Assembly: GCF_001552415.1 (NCBI RefSeq) | Contig: NZ_BCRD01000007.1 | Location: 36,487-100,486, forward strand | Length of the DNA stretch: 64,000 nucleotides | Source: Corynebacterium xerosis NBRC 16721 = ATCC 373 | GTDB taxonomy: Bacteria > Actinomycetota > Actinomycetes > Mycobacteriales > Mycobacteriaceae | Direction: 5' to 3' | Shown here: in pieces, positions 1-11,915 of the stretch | How positions within the stretch are numbered: the first letter of the stretch is position 1 | How the letters are laid out: the number at the start of each line of letters is the position of its first letter | Notes under the pieces: generated by a model | The model's database searches: none | What the model saw: only the letters and a program-made list of their open reading frames with translations | What the model was told of the DNA's origin: nothing | Program-made: the position numbers and the translations under genes

Positions 1-440
1 TGCGCGGTGAGCACCGGCACGACCTCCGCAGACTCCATCATCGATCCGATCTCCGCGCCCGGGACGCGGGCATCGCGCAGCTTCGCCCACGTGGCCTCGA
101 GCGAGGAATCGCGGGGCGCTTCGCCGGCGTCGAGGCCCTCCTCCACCAACCGCTCCTCGTGGAGATCCTCGGCGAGGTTCGCCAACAGCGCGAAGTGCGT
201 GAACGCGCGGATGATCGGCGTCGCCTCCACCGGGTCGATGTCGCGGAACAGCGCGGTCAGCTCCCCGACCTCCGCCTCGCCCCGGTGGAGGCGAAACGCC
301 GTGCGCCGGGCATTCTCCACCAGATTGAAGACCTCGTCGCCCTCCTGCTCGCGGATCACGTCGCCGAGGATCCGGCCCAGATGCCGGATGTCGTCGCGCA
401 ACGTTTCGTCGCTTGTTTTCCTCGTCGCCTGTTCCTGCAT
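1..440 (-). CDS. ppc: phosphoenolpyruvate carboxylase, N-terminal part (cut by window edge)
   Basis: PEP carboxylase makes oxaloacetate from PEP and bicarbonate, the anaplerotic step feeding the TCA cycle and aspartate-family amino acids. Only about the first 146 residues are present; the rest lies left of base 1. The start ATG at 440 is preceded by GGAGA. The visible part has the family's N-terminal pattern, including LGRILGDVIREQEG, the basic stretch NARRTAFRLHRGE, and FTHFALLANLAEDLHEERL. The catalytic regions are outside the window. It follows tpiA on the same strand, and the tpiA-ppc order is typical of corynebacteria. Identification is strong from sequence and context together. Confidence 0.93.
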   Translation of the reverse strand, partial: MQEQATRKTSDETLRDDIRHLGRILGDVIREQEGDEVFNLVENARRTAFRLHRGEAEVGELTALFRDIDPVEATPIIRAFTHFALLANLAEDLHEERLVEEGLDAGEAPRDSSLEATWAKLRDARVPGAEIGSMMESAEVVPVLTA

Positions 441-496
441 GTTCGCGTCTCCTGTACGTGACGTCGGTGTCCGTCGTGAAGCCGGACCGGAAGAAG

Positions 497-538
497 CCGG
501 CGCCCCGGATCAACGGGTGAACGTTGCCGGGGCGCCGG
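497..538. other. stem-loop between tpiA and ppc
   Basis: A 12-bp inverted repeat (497-508 pairs with 527-538), continued inward by CAAC/GTTG after a two-base bulge, lies in the 161-base tpiA-ppc gap. A second hairpin, CCAGGT/ACCTGG, is at 571-588. Neither is followed by a clear T-run on the minus strand, so an RNA processing or stability element is as likely as a terminator. Confidence 0.5.
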
Positions 539-601
539 GCCGGGCCCGGTCGTCGGGCCTGGGTTGTTGGCCAGGTTATGTGACCTGGAAGTCGAGCCTG
601 G

Positions 602-1384
602 TTACTTGACCGCGTCGGCGGCCAGGGCCGAGAGCTTGGCGAAGGCCTCGCCATCCAGCGACGCGCCGCCGACCAGGCCGCCGTCGACGTCCGGCTGGCC
701 GACGATGTCGGCGACGTTCTCGGCCTTGACCGAGCCGCCGTAGAGGATGCGCATGTCCTTGGCCAGCTTCTCGCCGCCCAGCTCGGCGACGGTCTCGCGG
801 ATGGCCTTGCAGACCTCCTGCGCATCAGCCGACGAGGCGACCTTGCCGGTGCCGATGGCCCAGACCGGCTCGTAGGCGATGACGACCTTGGCCAGGTCCG
901 CCTCCGACAGGCCTTCGAGGGATCCCTTGACCTGCTCGACGACGTGCTCGACGTGCTTCTCGGCCTCGCGGACCTCGAGCGGCTCGCCGACGCAGACGAT
1001 CGGGGCCATGGAGGCCTTCAGCGCCGCCTTGGCCTTCTTGGCCACCAGCGCATCATCCTCGCCGTGCATTTCGCGGCGCTCGGAGTGGCCGACGACGACC
1101 CAGCGGCAGCCGAGCTTGGCCAGCATCGCGGCGGAGATCTCGCCGGTGTAGGCGCCGGACTCGTGGACGGAGACGTCCTGGGCGCCGTAGGTGACGGCCA
1201 GCTTGTCGCCCTCGACCAGCGTCTGCACGGACCGGATGTCGGTGAACGGCGGGATGACCGCCACGTCGACCTTGTCGTAGTACTCCTTCGGCAGGGCGAA
1301 GGCGAGCTTCTGCACGACGCCGATGGCCTCCAGATGGTTGAGGTTCATCTTCCAGTTGCCGGCGATGAGGGGCTTGCGAGCCAT
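602..1384 (-). CDS. tpiA: triosephosphate isomerase
   Basis: Interconverts dihydroxyacetone phosphate and glyceraldehyde-3-phosphate in the cytosol. The 260-residue product has the family length. Visible motifs are AGNWKMN near the N-terminus (catalytic Lys), VVVGHSERR (catalytic His), the signature [12 protein letters not shown] (catalytic Glu), and the phosphate-binding ILYGGSVK and GGLVGGASL. The ATG at 1384 opens the canonical [12 protein letters not shown] start. It lies downstream of pgk across an 83-base gap that carries a strong hairpin. Operon membership gap-pgk-tpiA-ppc is inferred from spacing and common strand. Confidence 0.97.
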   Translation of the reverse strand: MARKPLIAGNWKMNLNHLEAIGVVQKLAFALPKEYYDKVDVAVIPPFTDIRSVQTLVEGDKLAVTYGAQDVSVHESGAYTGEISAAMLAKLGCRWVVVGHSERREMHGEDDALVAKKAKAALKASMAPIVCVGEPLEVREAEKHVEHVVEQVKGSLEGLSEADLAKVVIAYEPVWAIGTGKVASSADAQEVCKAIRETVAELGGEKLAKDMRILYGGSVKAENVADIVGQPDVDGGLVGGASLDGEAFAKLSALAADAVK

Positions 1385-1426
1385 TGTGGGTGTCACTTCC
1401 TGAAGTGGTTTACGGGTGGAGATGGA

Positions 1427-1450
1427 GGGCCGGCGGGATGCCGCCGGCCC
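1427..1450. other. stem-loop between pgk and tpiA
   Basis: A perfect 10-bp stem (GGGCCGGCGG paired with CCGCCGGCCC) closes a GATG loop. On the minus strand it stands between the pgk stop and the tpiA ribosome-binding region. No T-run follows, which fits mRNA processing or attenuation better than full termination. Confidence 0.55.
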
Positions 1451-1467
1451 CGGGGCGCGTGCCGGTG

Positions 1468-2679
1468 CTAGGACTCGAGCACCTGGACGCCGGGCAGATC
1501 CTTGCCCTCGAGGTACTCGAGGGAGGCGCCGCCGCCGGTGGAGATGTGGCTGAAGCCGTCCTCGTCGAGGCCGAGCGTGCGCACGGCCGCGGCGGAGTCG
1601 CCGCCGCCGACGACGGAGAAGCAACCGTTGTCGCTGGTCGCGTCGATGATGGCCTGGGCGACGAAGCGCGTGCCGTTGGCGAACGCCTCCATCTCGAAGA
1701 CGCCCATCGGGCCGTTCCAGAACACGGTCTTGGTCTCGGCCAGCTTCGCGGCGAAGGCCTTGGCGGAGTCGGGGCCGATGTCCAGGCCCATCCAGCCATC
1801 CGGGATGGCGTCGGCGGACACGACCTTGTGGTCGGCGTCCGCGGAGAACTCCGAGGCGACGACGACGTCGGTCGGCAGGACGATCTGGTCGCCGTAGCGG
1901 TCGAGCAGGTCCTTGCAGGTGTCGATCATCTCTTCCTGCAGCAGCGAGCCGCCCACCGAGTGGCCCTGGGCCGCGAGGAAGGTGAAGCACATGCCGCCGC
2001 CGATGATCAGGTAATCGACCTTCGGGGCCAGGGCCTCGATGACGCCGAGCTTGTCGGAGACCTTGGAACCGCCGAGCACCACCGCGTACGGCTTCTCGGG
2101 CGCCTCGCCGACCTTGCGCAGCACTTCGAGCTCGGACTGCACCAGGCCGCCGGCGTAGTGCGGCAGCTTCTTGGCCACGTCGTACACCGACGCCTGGGCG
2201 CGGTGGACCACGCCGAAGCCGTCGGAGACGAACGCGCCCTCGGGGACGAGGGCGGCGAGCTCGGCGGCGAAGGCCTCGCGCTCGGACTCGTCCTTGGAGG
2301 TCTCGCGGGCGTCGAAGCGGATGTTCTCCAGCAGCAGCACGTCGCCGTCGGTCAGGCCGTTGGCGCGCTCGTGGGCGTCCTCGCCCGAGACGTCGCCGGC
2401 GACCGCGACGTAGCGGTCGAGGCGCTCCGACAGGGCCTCGGCGACCGGGGCCAGCGAAAGCTCCGGGTTGACCTCGCCCTTGGGGCGGCCGAGGTGGGCG
2501 GTCACGACGACCTTCGCGCCGGCGTCGGACAGCGCCTTCAGAGTCGGCACCGAGGCGTCGATGCGGCCCGGGTCGGTGATGGAGCCGTCCTTGAGGGGGA
2601 CGTTGAGGTCGGAGCGAACCAGGACGTAACGGCCCTCGACGCCCTCGTCGAGGAGATCCTGCAGGGTCTTGACGGTCAT
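1468..2679 (-). CDS. pgk: phosphoglycerate kinase
   Basis: Transfers phosphate from 1,3-bisphosphoglycerate to ADP, the first ATP-forming step of lower glycolysis. The product is 403 residues, usual for the family. The N-terminal substrate domain shows [11 protein letters not shown] and the basic HLGRPKGE loop. The C-terminal nucleotide domain shows [25 protein letters not shown] and the phosphate-binding [12 protein letters not shown] chose ATG 2679, which gives [13 protein letters not shown]; the frame stays open further upstream, but that part runs into the palindrome and is not conserved. Middle gene of the gap-pgk-tpiA cluster. Confidence 0.97.
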   Translation of the reverse strand: MTVKTLQDLLDEGVEGRYVLVRSDLNVPLKDGSITDPGRIDASVPTLKALSDAGAKVVVTAHLGRPKGEVNPELSLAPVAEALSERLDRYVAVAGDVSGEDAHERANGLTDGDVLLLENIRFDARETSKDESEREAFAAELAALVPEGAFVSDGFGVVHRAQASVYDVAKKLPHYAGGLVQSELEVLRKVGEAPEKPYAVVLGGSKVSDKLGVIEALAPKVDYLIIGGGMCFTFLAAQGHSVGGSLLQEEMIDTCKDLLDRYGDQIVLPTDVVVASEFSADADHKVVSADAIPDGWMGLDIGPDSAKAFAAKLAETKTVFWNGPMGVFEMEAFANGTRFVAQAIIDATSDNGCFSVVGGGDSAAAVRTLGLDEDGFSHISTGGGASLEYLEGKDLPGVQVLES

Positions 2680-2717
2680 GACGGTGTCTTCTTTCGTTGT
2701 TCGAGCCGTTGCATATG

Positions 2718-2761
2718 CCCCAGGGCCGGGGTGTGCCCGCGGGCACACCCCGGCCCTGGGG
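2718..2761. repeat. perfect 44-bp palindrome between gap and pgk
   Basis: Bases 2718-2761 equal their own reverse complement (22-bp arms, no spacer, core GTGTGCCCGCGGGCACAC at 2731-2748). As RNA it would form a very stable hairpin just downstream of gap and upstream of pgk. It lacks a T-run, so partial termination, RNase processing or 3'-end protection of gap mRNA are the plausible roles. Confidence 0.8.
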
Positions 2762-2781
2762 TCGTGGGGGAAACGAAGAGC

Positions 2782-3813
<1,032 letters not shown>

Positions 3814-3864
3814 CTAAAAATTGCCCTGCGGGCCCGGGATCCGGACCAACTGGTTCACCTTCGA

Positions 3865-3870
3865 ATTGTA
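3865..3870 (-). promoter_or_regulatory. probable -10 element of the gap promoter
   Basis: The minus strand reads TACAAT, close to the sigma-A -10 consensus, with an expected transcription start near 3858 and a leader of about 69 bases before gap. No good -35 hexamer is visible, which is common in corynebacteria and fits an activator-assisted promoter. Confidence 0.45.
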
Positions 3871-3913
3871 CGTGCGGTTGCGCCGTCGCGCAGGGGTGGA
3901 ATGTCCGGAATCT

Positions 3914-3929
3914 AGTGAGACGCCTCACC
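3914..3929. promoter_or_regulatory. GlxR (Crp-type) operator candidate upstream of gap
   Basis: AGTGAGACGCCTCACC matches the GlxR/Crp pattern TGTGA-N6-TCACA in 8 of 10 specified bases, with both inner GTGA/TCAC half-sites intact. It is flanked by a wider dyad (ATGTCCG at 3901-3907, CGGACAT at 3932-3938). Its centre is about 63 bases upstream of the predicted gap start site, near a class I activator position. Confidence 0.5.
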
Positions 3930-3987
3930 AACGGACATTCGGTGCCGGGAACATGCCCGTTTGGGCGTGATCCGGCTCATGGCGGAC

Positions 3988-4980
3988 CTACTCCACGTCG
4001 TCCCCGTCGAAAAGCTCGTCCGTGACGACGGACGACGTATCGGGGATGCCCGTTTCGGCGGCCCGCCGATCCGCCATCGACAGCAGGCGGCGAATGCGCC
4101 CCGCCACGGCGTCCTTGGTCATCGGCGGATTGGCCAGCTGGCCGAGCTCCTCCAGCGACGCCTGGCGGTGCGCGACCCGCAGTTCACCGGCCGTGACCAG
4201 GTGCTCGGGGACATCCTCGCCGAGGATGTCCAGCGCACGCTCGACGCGGGCCGCCGCCACGACCGCCGCCCGGGCCGACCGGCGCAGGTTCGCGTCGTCG
4301 AAGTTGGCCAGGCGGTTCGCGGTGGCCCGGACCTCGCGGCGCATCCGCTGCTCCTCCCACTCCAGGCGGGTGGTCTGGGCGCCCATGCGGGTCAGCAGTG
4401 CGCCGATGGCCTCTCCGTCGCGGATGACCACGCGGTCTCCCCCGCGAGTTTCCTTGCTCTTGGCGGGGATGCCCAGGCGACGGGCGCAGCCGACCAGCGC
4501 CAGCGCGGCCTCCGGGCACGGGCACGTGACCTCGAGCGCCGACGATCGGCCCGGCTCCGTGAGCGAACCGTGGGCCAGGAACGCGCCGCGCCATGCGGCT
4601 TCGGCGTCGAGGATGGTGCCGCCGATGACCTTCGGCGGCAAGCCCCGCACCGGCCGGCCCGCGCGGTCGACCAGCCCGGTGCGGCGGGCCAGATCCTCCC
4701 CGCCCTCGGCGACGCGGACGATGTAGCGCGACGTCTTGCGCAGGCCACCCGGGCTGAGCACCTGCAGTTCCGGCTCATGGCCGAACAGGGAATCGATCAT
4801 GCCCCGCAGACGGCGGGCGACGGCGCCGGAGTCCAGCTCCGCTTCGACGACGATGCGCCCGGCGACGAGGTGCAGGCCACCGGCGAACCGCAGAATGGCC
4901 GCGACCTCCGCCGACTGTGCGCTCTCCTGGCTCACCGGCACGCGCGCGAGCTCGTCCTTCACCTTGGGCGTCAACGCCAT
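3988..4980 (-). CDS. whiA: WhiA family DNA-binding regulator
   Basis: WhiA is a DNA-binding protein with an N-terminal LAGLIDADG homing-endonuclease-like fold without nuclease activity and a C-terminal helix-turn-helix. In actinobacteria it regulates division and differentiation genes. The 330-residue product begins [14 protein letters not shown] and contains the family signatures [20 protein letters not shown] and, in the C-terminal domain, [20 protein letters not shown] followed by RIRRLL. Last gene of the yvcK-whiA pair (61-base gap), upstream of gap. The ATG at 4980 is the only sensible start. Confidence 0.95.
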   Translation of the reverse strand: MALTPKVKDELARVPVSQESAQSAEVAAILRFAGGLHLVAGRIVVEAELDSGAVARRLRGMIDSLFGHEPELQVLSPGGLRKTSRYIVRVAEGGEDLARRTGLVDRAGRPVRGLPPKVIGGTILDAEAAWRGAFLAHGSLTEPGRSSALEVTCPCPEAALALVGCARRLGIPAKSKETRGGDRVVIRDGEAIGALLTRMGAQTTRLEWEEQRMRREVRATANRLANFDDANLRRSARAAVVAAARVERALDILGEDVPEHLVTAGELRVAHRQASLEELGQLANPPMTKDAVAGRIRRLLSMADRRAAETGIPDTSSVVTDELFDGDDVE

Positions 4981-5041
4981 TGCCGCACTCTCCTCACATC
5001 GGCGATCGGTTCGCCATGGGGCTGGAGTTTAGCGGCCCCGT

Positions 5042-5995
5042 TCAGCGGGGAAGCAACTCCCCCAGCGCTGCGGCGACCTTGACCGGGTCGTGGCGTTCTG
5101 TCCACCCGCCTTCGGCGTCGATCTCGCGGACGTCGGCGTAGACCACTTCCGCCGACAGCGTCGCCGCCGCCCGCTCCAGGTAGCTGCGCTCCGAGGCTCC
5201 GCCGATGGTCGATTCGTCGACGAGGATCTTGTCCAGCGTCAGGTCCGGGGCGTGCTGGGTGAGCATGTGCACGTGGCGTTCCGACGAAAAGCCGGCGGTC
5301 TCCCCCGGTTCGGAGGACAGGTTGAGCACCACCACCCGCTGCGCCGAGGTGTCGCGCAGGGCCCCGACCAGTTCGGGCACCTGCAGATGCGGCAGCACCG
5401 AGGTGAACCAGGAACCCGGGCCGAGCGTGACCATGTCCGCGGACATGATAGCTTCCACCGCATCGGGCGTGGCCGGCGGATTGTCGGGGATGAGGCGGAT
5501 GCGGCGAACCTGCCCGGGCGTCGTCGCCACCGCGACCTGGCCGCGGACGGGACGCACGACGCGCGCGTCGTCCTCGAGCCCCACCACCTCCGCCTCGATG
5601 TCCAGGGGGCGCGGGGACATGGGCAGCACCCGGCCGCAGATGCCCAGCAGCGACCCGATCTCGTCGAGCGCCCGGACTTCGTCGTCGAGGACGCTGGTCA
5701 GCCCGGCGATGATCAGGTTGCCCACCGCGTGGCCGGCCAGCGCGCCCGTGCCGCCGAAGCGGTGCTGGAGCACGTCCTCCCACAGCCGGCCCCGCTCGTC
5801 GTCGGCGGACAGGGCCGCCAGCGCCATGCGCAGGTCGCCCGGGGGAATCCGGCCCAGCTCGCGGCGCAGGCGCCCGGACGACCCTCCGTCGTCGGCGACG
5901 GTGACCACGGCGGTGACCTCGTCGGCGATCCGGCGGACGGCGCGCAGCGTGGCGAACAGGCCGTGGCCTCCGCCGAGGCTCGTGATGGCGGTCAT
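5042..5995 (-). CDS. yvcK: YvcK/GlmR (CuvA-like) uridylyl-sugar binding regulator
   Basis: Family proteins bind UDP-sugars and in Gram-positives adjust carbon flow towards peptidoglycan and cell shape; the mycobacterial homologue is CuvA. The 317-residue product opens with a glycine-rich loop, SLGGGHGLFATLRAVRRI, then VVTVADDGGSSGRLRRELG and PPGDLRMALAAL, all diagnostic of the CofD-like fold. VTLGPGSWFTSVLPHL and VVLNLSSEPGET follow. It sits between rapZ (60 bases upstream) and whiA, a conserved trio in Gram-positive genomes. Some databases call it gluconeogenesis factor. Confidence 0.93.
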   Translation of the reverse strand: MTAITSLGGGHGLFATLRAVRRIADEVTAVVTVADDGGSSGRLRRELGRIPPGDLRMALAALSADDERGRLWEDVLQHRFGGTGALAGHAVGNLIIAGLTSVLDDEVRALDEIGSLLGICGRVLPMSPRPLDIEAEVVGLEDDARVVRPVRGQVAVATTPGQVRRIRLIPDNPPATPDAVEAIMSADMVTLGPGSWFTSVLPHLQVPELVGALRDTSAQRVVVLNLSSEPGETAGFSSERHVHMLTQHAPDLTLDKILVDESTIGGASERSYLERAAATLSAEVVYADVREIDAEGGWTERHDPVKVAAALGELLPR

Positions 5996-6055
5996 GGGAT
6001 GGGACTCCTCTGGTGTCGAATGGGGTGGCCGGGGCGGGCGGTGGCGGCTGCCCGG

Positions 6056-6949
6056 TCAGTCCCTTTCGATGTCGCGGTGGATGACGTTGACGTCGATGCC
6101 GTTGAATTCGCCGAGCCTGCGGCCGAGCGCCTCGGACATGGCCACGCTGCGGTGGTGGCCGCCGGTGCAGCCGATGGCGATGGACATGTGGTTCTTGCCT
6201 TCGCGCCGGTAGCCCGGGAGGATCACCGAGATCAGCTGTTCGACGGTATCGAGCCACCGGGGCGCGTCGTCCTGCGAGAGGACGAATTCCGACACCGGCT
6301 GATCGGTCCCGCGCCCGGACCGCAGCCCCGGCACCCAGTACGGGTTCGGGAGGAAGCGGACGTCGAGGAGGAGATCGGCGTCGCGCGGGGCGCCGTGCTT
6401 GAAGCCGAAGGACTGGATGGTCACGCGCTGGCCGCGCGACGACGGGTCCGAGAAATGGACTTCCAGCGCTCGCCGCAGATCGTGCACCGACATCTTGCTG
6501 GTGTCGAGGACCAGGTCCGACATCGCCTTTATCCCGGCGAGCATGCGCCGCTCGCGCTGGATGCCCTGCGTCAGGGTGCCGGATTCCTGCAGCGGGTGGG
6601 TGCGCCGGACGGAGTCGTAGCGTGCGATCAACGTGTCGTCGTCGGCGTCGAAAAAGATGACCATGGGCCGGCGGCCGGATTCGTGCAGCCGGTCGAGGAC
6701 GTCGCCGAGCGAGCCCGCGAAGGCTCGAGACCGGACGTCGGTGACGATCGCCAGCCGTTCCACGGGCGAGTCCGCCTCGAAGGACAGCTCGACCATGCGC
6801 ATGATCAACTCCGGCGGCAGGTTGTCGGCGACGTACCAGCCCATTTCCTCGAGGACGGCCGCGGCGGTGTTGCGGCCGGATCCGGACATTCCCGTGATCA
6901 GGACCAGTGACGTGTCGGGTTCCGCGGCTCCGGCGTTGGCGTTGGTCAT
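6056..6949 (-). CDS. rapZ: RapZ/YvcJ family nucleotide-binding protein
   Basis: A P-loop protein of the RapZ/YvcJ family. E. coli RapZ is an RNA-binding adaptor controlling GlmS; in actinobacteria the target is unproven. The 297-residue product has a Walker A, GMSGSGRNTAA, after a short acidic leader, then MGWYVADNLPPELI. The C-terminal half shows GCTGGHHRSVAMSEAL, the conserved family motif. The best start is ATG 6949; a later in-frame start would cut into strand one. It is 11 bases downstream of uvrC and leads into yvcK and whiA. Confidence 0.93.
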   Translation of the reverse strand: MTNANAGAAEPDTSLVLITGMSGSGRNTAAAVLEEMGWYVADNLPPELIMRMVELSFEADSPVERLAIVTDVRSRAFAGSLGDVLDRLHESGRRPMVIFFDADDDTLIARYDSVRRTHPLQESGTLTQGIQRERRMLAGIKAMSDLVLDTSKMSVHDLRRALEVHFSDPSSRGQRVTIQSFGFKHGAPRDADLLLDVRFLPNPYWVPGLRSGRGTDQPVSEFVLSQDDAPRWLDTVEQLISVILPGYRREGKNHMSIAIGCTGGHHRSVAMSEALGRRLGEFNGIDVNVIHRDIERD

Positions 6950-6959
6950 GTGGCCCAGC

Positions 6960-8992
6960 CTACGTGCCTTCCCGGTGCAGCGCCGCGTGCACGGATTCGG
7001 CCAGCGCGGGCCCGAATCCGGGCACTTCGCGGATCTCGTCGACGGTGGCTCCGCGCAGCTTGGCGACGGATCCGAAGTGCTTCACCAGCTCGGATCGGCG
7101 CTGCGGCCCCAGGCCCTTGACGCCGTCGAGCGCGGACGATCGCATCCGCTTGGAACGCTGCTGTCGGTGGTAGCCGATGGCGAATCGGTGGGCTTCGTCG
7201 CGGATGCGCTGCATCAGGTACATCGCCTCGGAGTTGCGCGGCAGGATCACGGGTTCGTCGTCGCCGGGCACCCAGATCTCCTCCAGCCGCTTGGCCAGGC
7301 CCACGAGCGTGACGTCGGTGACCCCGAGGTCGTCGAGCACCTGCTGGGCGGCGGCGACCTGCGGCGCGCCGCCGTCGACGATGAACAGTTGCGGCGGGTA
7401 GGCGAACTTGCGGCCGGTCACGGATTCCTCGACGACGCTTGACGACGCCTCCCCGGTCGGCCCCGCGGCCTCTTCCTCGAACATGACGGCATCGTCTTCG
7501 GGCACGGCGAGCTTGTCCTCGGCATGGCGGCGGAAACGCCTGCGGACGACCTCCGCGATCGACGCGACGTCGTCGGAATGCCCGTCGCCGGCGGCGTCCT
7601 TGATGCGGTACCTGCGATAGTCGACCTTGCGGGGCAAGCCGTCCTCGAAGACGACCAGCGACGCCACCACATCGGTGCCCTGGATGTGCGAGATGTCGGT
7701 GCACTCGATGCGCAGCGGCGCCTCGTCCATGAACAGGGCGTCGCGGATGCCCTCCAGGGCCTGCGAGCGGGCCGTCAGATCGCCGCTGCGCTTGAGCTTG
7801 TGCTGGGCCAGCGCTTCGACCGCATTGCGGTGGACGGTTTCCAGCAGCGCCTTCTTGTCGCCGCGTTGCGGGACGCGGATCTCGACGCCGGCGCCGCGGA
7901 TGCCCCGGAGGAATGCGGCGACTTCCGCGGCGTCGTCCGGCTCGGTTTCGACGATGATCTGGCGCGGGACCGCATCGGCGGCTCCGGAGGACGAATCGCC
8001 GTCGACCTTCGCGTGTTCGGCGGCGTCGCCGTAGAACTGGGTGAGGAACGTCGACAGCAGTTTCGGCAGCGCGGGGTCCGGTTGGCCCTCCGGCAACGGC
8101 CCGGTTTCGGAATCGCCGGATTTCTCCACGACCCATCCCCGCTGGCCGTGGATGCGGCCCTGGCGAACGTGGAAGATCTGGACGGCGGCCTCGAGCTCGT
8201 CTGAGGCGAACGCGATGAAGTCGGCGTCGGTGGCGTCGCCGAGCACCACCGCCTGCTTCTCCATCACTTTCTCCACGGCGGCGAGGTCGTCGCGGATCTT
8301 GGCGGCCTTCTCGAAGTCGAGATCATCGGCGGCCGCCCCCATTTCCCTGCGCAGCTGCGCGGTCAGGGAACCGGTGTTGCCGACCATGAAGGACACGAAG
8401 CCGTCGACGATCTCACGATGCTCGGCGGCCGAGACGCGGCCCACGCAGGGCGCCGCGCATTTGTCGATGTACCCCAGCAGGCAGGGCCGGCCGAGCTGCT
8501 GGTGACGGTTGAACACGCCCTTCGAGCACGTCCGCGCGGGGAACAGTCGGATGAGCAGGTCCAGGGTCTCGCGGATCGCCCAGGCGTGGGAGTACGGGCC
8601 GAAGTAGCGGACGCCCTTGCGGCGCGGGCCCCGATACAGGAAAAGGCGCGGGTATAGCTCGCCGACGCTGACGGCCAGCATCGGGTAGCTCTTGTCGTCG
8701 CGGTACATGACGTTGAACCGCGGGTCGTACCGCTTGATCCAGGTGTATTCCAGCTGGAGGGCCTCGACCTCGGTGCGCACGACGGTCCAGATGACCTTCG
8801 ACGCCGACTGCACCATCTGCCGCGTGCGCGGGTGCAGGTTGGCGACGTCCTGGAAATAGTTCGACAGGCGGGCCCGCAGGTTCTTCGCCTTGCCGACGTA
8901 GAGGACGCGCCCGCCATCGTCGAGGAAACGGTAAACGCCCGGCTCGACCGGGATGGTCCCCGGGGCCGGGCGGTACGTCGAGGGATCCGCCA

Positions 8993-8993
<1 letters not shown>
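6960..8993 (-). CDS. uvrC: excinuclease ABC subunit C
   Basis: The dual-incision nuclease of nucleotide excision repair, acting on the UvrB-DNA complex. The 677-residue product has the N-terminal GIY-YIG nuclease ([29 protein letters not shown]), a UVR motif [19 protein letters not shown] near residue 220, the RNase-H-like C-terminal nuclease beginning around [20 protein letters not shown], and helix-hairpin-helix motifs at the C-terminus ([26 protein letters not shown]). The ATG at 8993 overlaps the stop of the upstream PH-domain gene as TGATG, suggesting translational coupling. One copy of the GCTTGACGACG motif lies at 7437-7447, where the gene strand reads TCG-TCA-AGC. Confidence 0.97.
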
Positions 8994-11207
<2,214 letters not shown>

Positions 11208-11211
11208 GAGC

Positions 11212-11811
11212 TTATCGGGGCAGCAATTTCTCGATGTACTTGGCCACCACGTCGACTTCCAGATTGACGGTGGCGCCGGCATCGAGCGTGCCCAGGACGG
11301 TGTCGGCCAGGGTCGTCGGGATCAAGCTGACCTCGAACCAGCGCGCACCGTCGTCTCCCCCGACCGCGGAGACGGTCAGCGAGGTGCCGTCGACGGCGAT
11401 GGAGCCCTTCTCCACCACGTAGCGGTCGAGCTCGTCGGGAAGCGAGATGCGCACGACCTCCCAGTGCTCGCCGGGCATGCGGGACACGATCGCGCCGGTG
11501 CCGTCGACGTGGCCCTGGACGATGTGGCCGCCCAACCGGGCCCCGGCGGCCACCGCGCGCTCGAGGTTGACGGGCGAACCGACGGCGAGTCCGCCGAGGC
11601 TGGTGCGGTCGAGCGATTCCTGCATGACGTCGGCGGTGAAACCCTCGTCGTCGAACTCCGCGACCGTCAGGCACACGCCGTTGACGGCGATGGAGTCCCC
11701 GAGTTTCGCGTCGCTGACGGCCAGCTCGCAGCCGATGCCGAGGCGAATGGCGTCGCCCTGGTCCTCGATGGCGGCCACGCGGCCGAGTTCCTCGACGATT
11801 CCGGTGAACAC
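11212..11811 (-). CDS. ribE: riboflavin synthase, alpha subunit
   Basis: Dismutates two lumazine molecules into riboflavin and the pyrimidine precursor. The 199-residue product shows the internal duplication of the family: each half has a lumazine-binding barrel, the first with FTGIVEELG and [13 protein letters not shown], the second with [15 protein letters not shown] and [13 protein letters not shown]. The start is GTG 11811 ([10 protein letters not shown]), with AAAGGA about 11 bases upstream. It lies 104 bases after ribD and directly before ribBA. The name ribC is also used in Gram-positives. Confidence 0.95.
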   Translation of the reverse strand: MFTGIVEELGRVAAIEDQGDAIRLGIGCELAVSDAKLGDSIAVNGVCLTVAEFDDEGFTADVMQESLDRTSLGGLAVGSPVNLERAVAAGARLGGHIVQGHVDGTGAIVSRMPGEHWEVVRISLPDELDRYVVEKGSIAVDGTSLTVSAVGGDDGARWFEVSLIPTTLADTVLGTLDAGATVNLEVDVVAKYIEKLLPR

Positions 11812-11889
11812 TGGGGTGGTTCCTTTCGTTGGTGCTGCAATTGTGTGCCGCCTCGTTGGGCCGTGCCTTCCCGTTCGGCGCGTGCCCTT

Positions 11890-11900
11890 GCTTGACGACG
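11890..11900 (+). repeat. intergenic copy of the GCTTGACGACG motif (ribD-ribE gap)
   Basis: Exact copy, extended as GCTTGACGACGCCC, lying 16 bases beyond the ribD stop in non-coding sequence. Copies at 38604 and 44374 share the same 14 bases. Confidence 0.75.
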
Positions 11901-11915
11901 CCCGCGGGGACGCCG

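Noticed and set aside
63..300. CRISPR-like or phage-like content anywhere in the window
   Set aside because: No array of evenly spaced direct repeats, no cas genes, no integrase and no att-site next to a tRNA were seen in any part of the 64 kb. The coordinates given are only a placeholder for this general negative.
11812..11915. Possible FMN riboswitch between ribD and ribE
   Set aside because: The 104-base gap lacks the conserved RFN element sequences and is too short for a typical aptamer plus expression platform.
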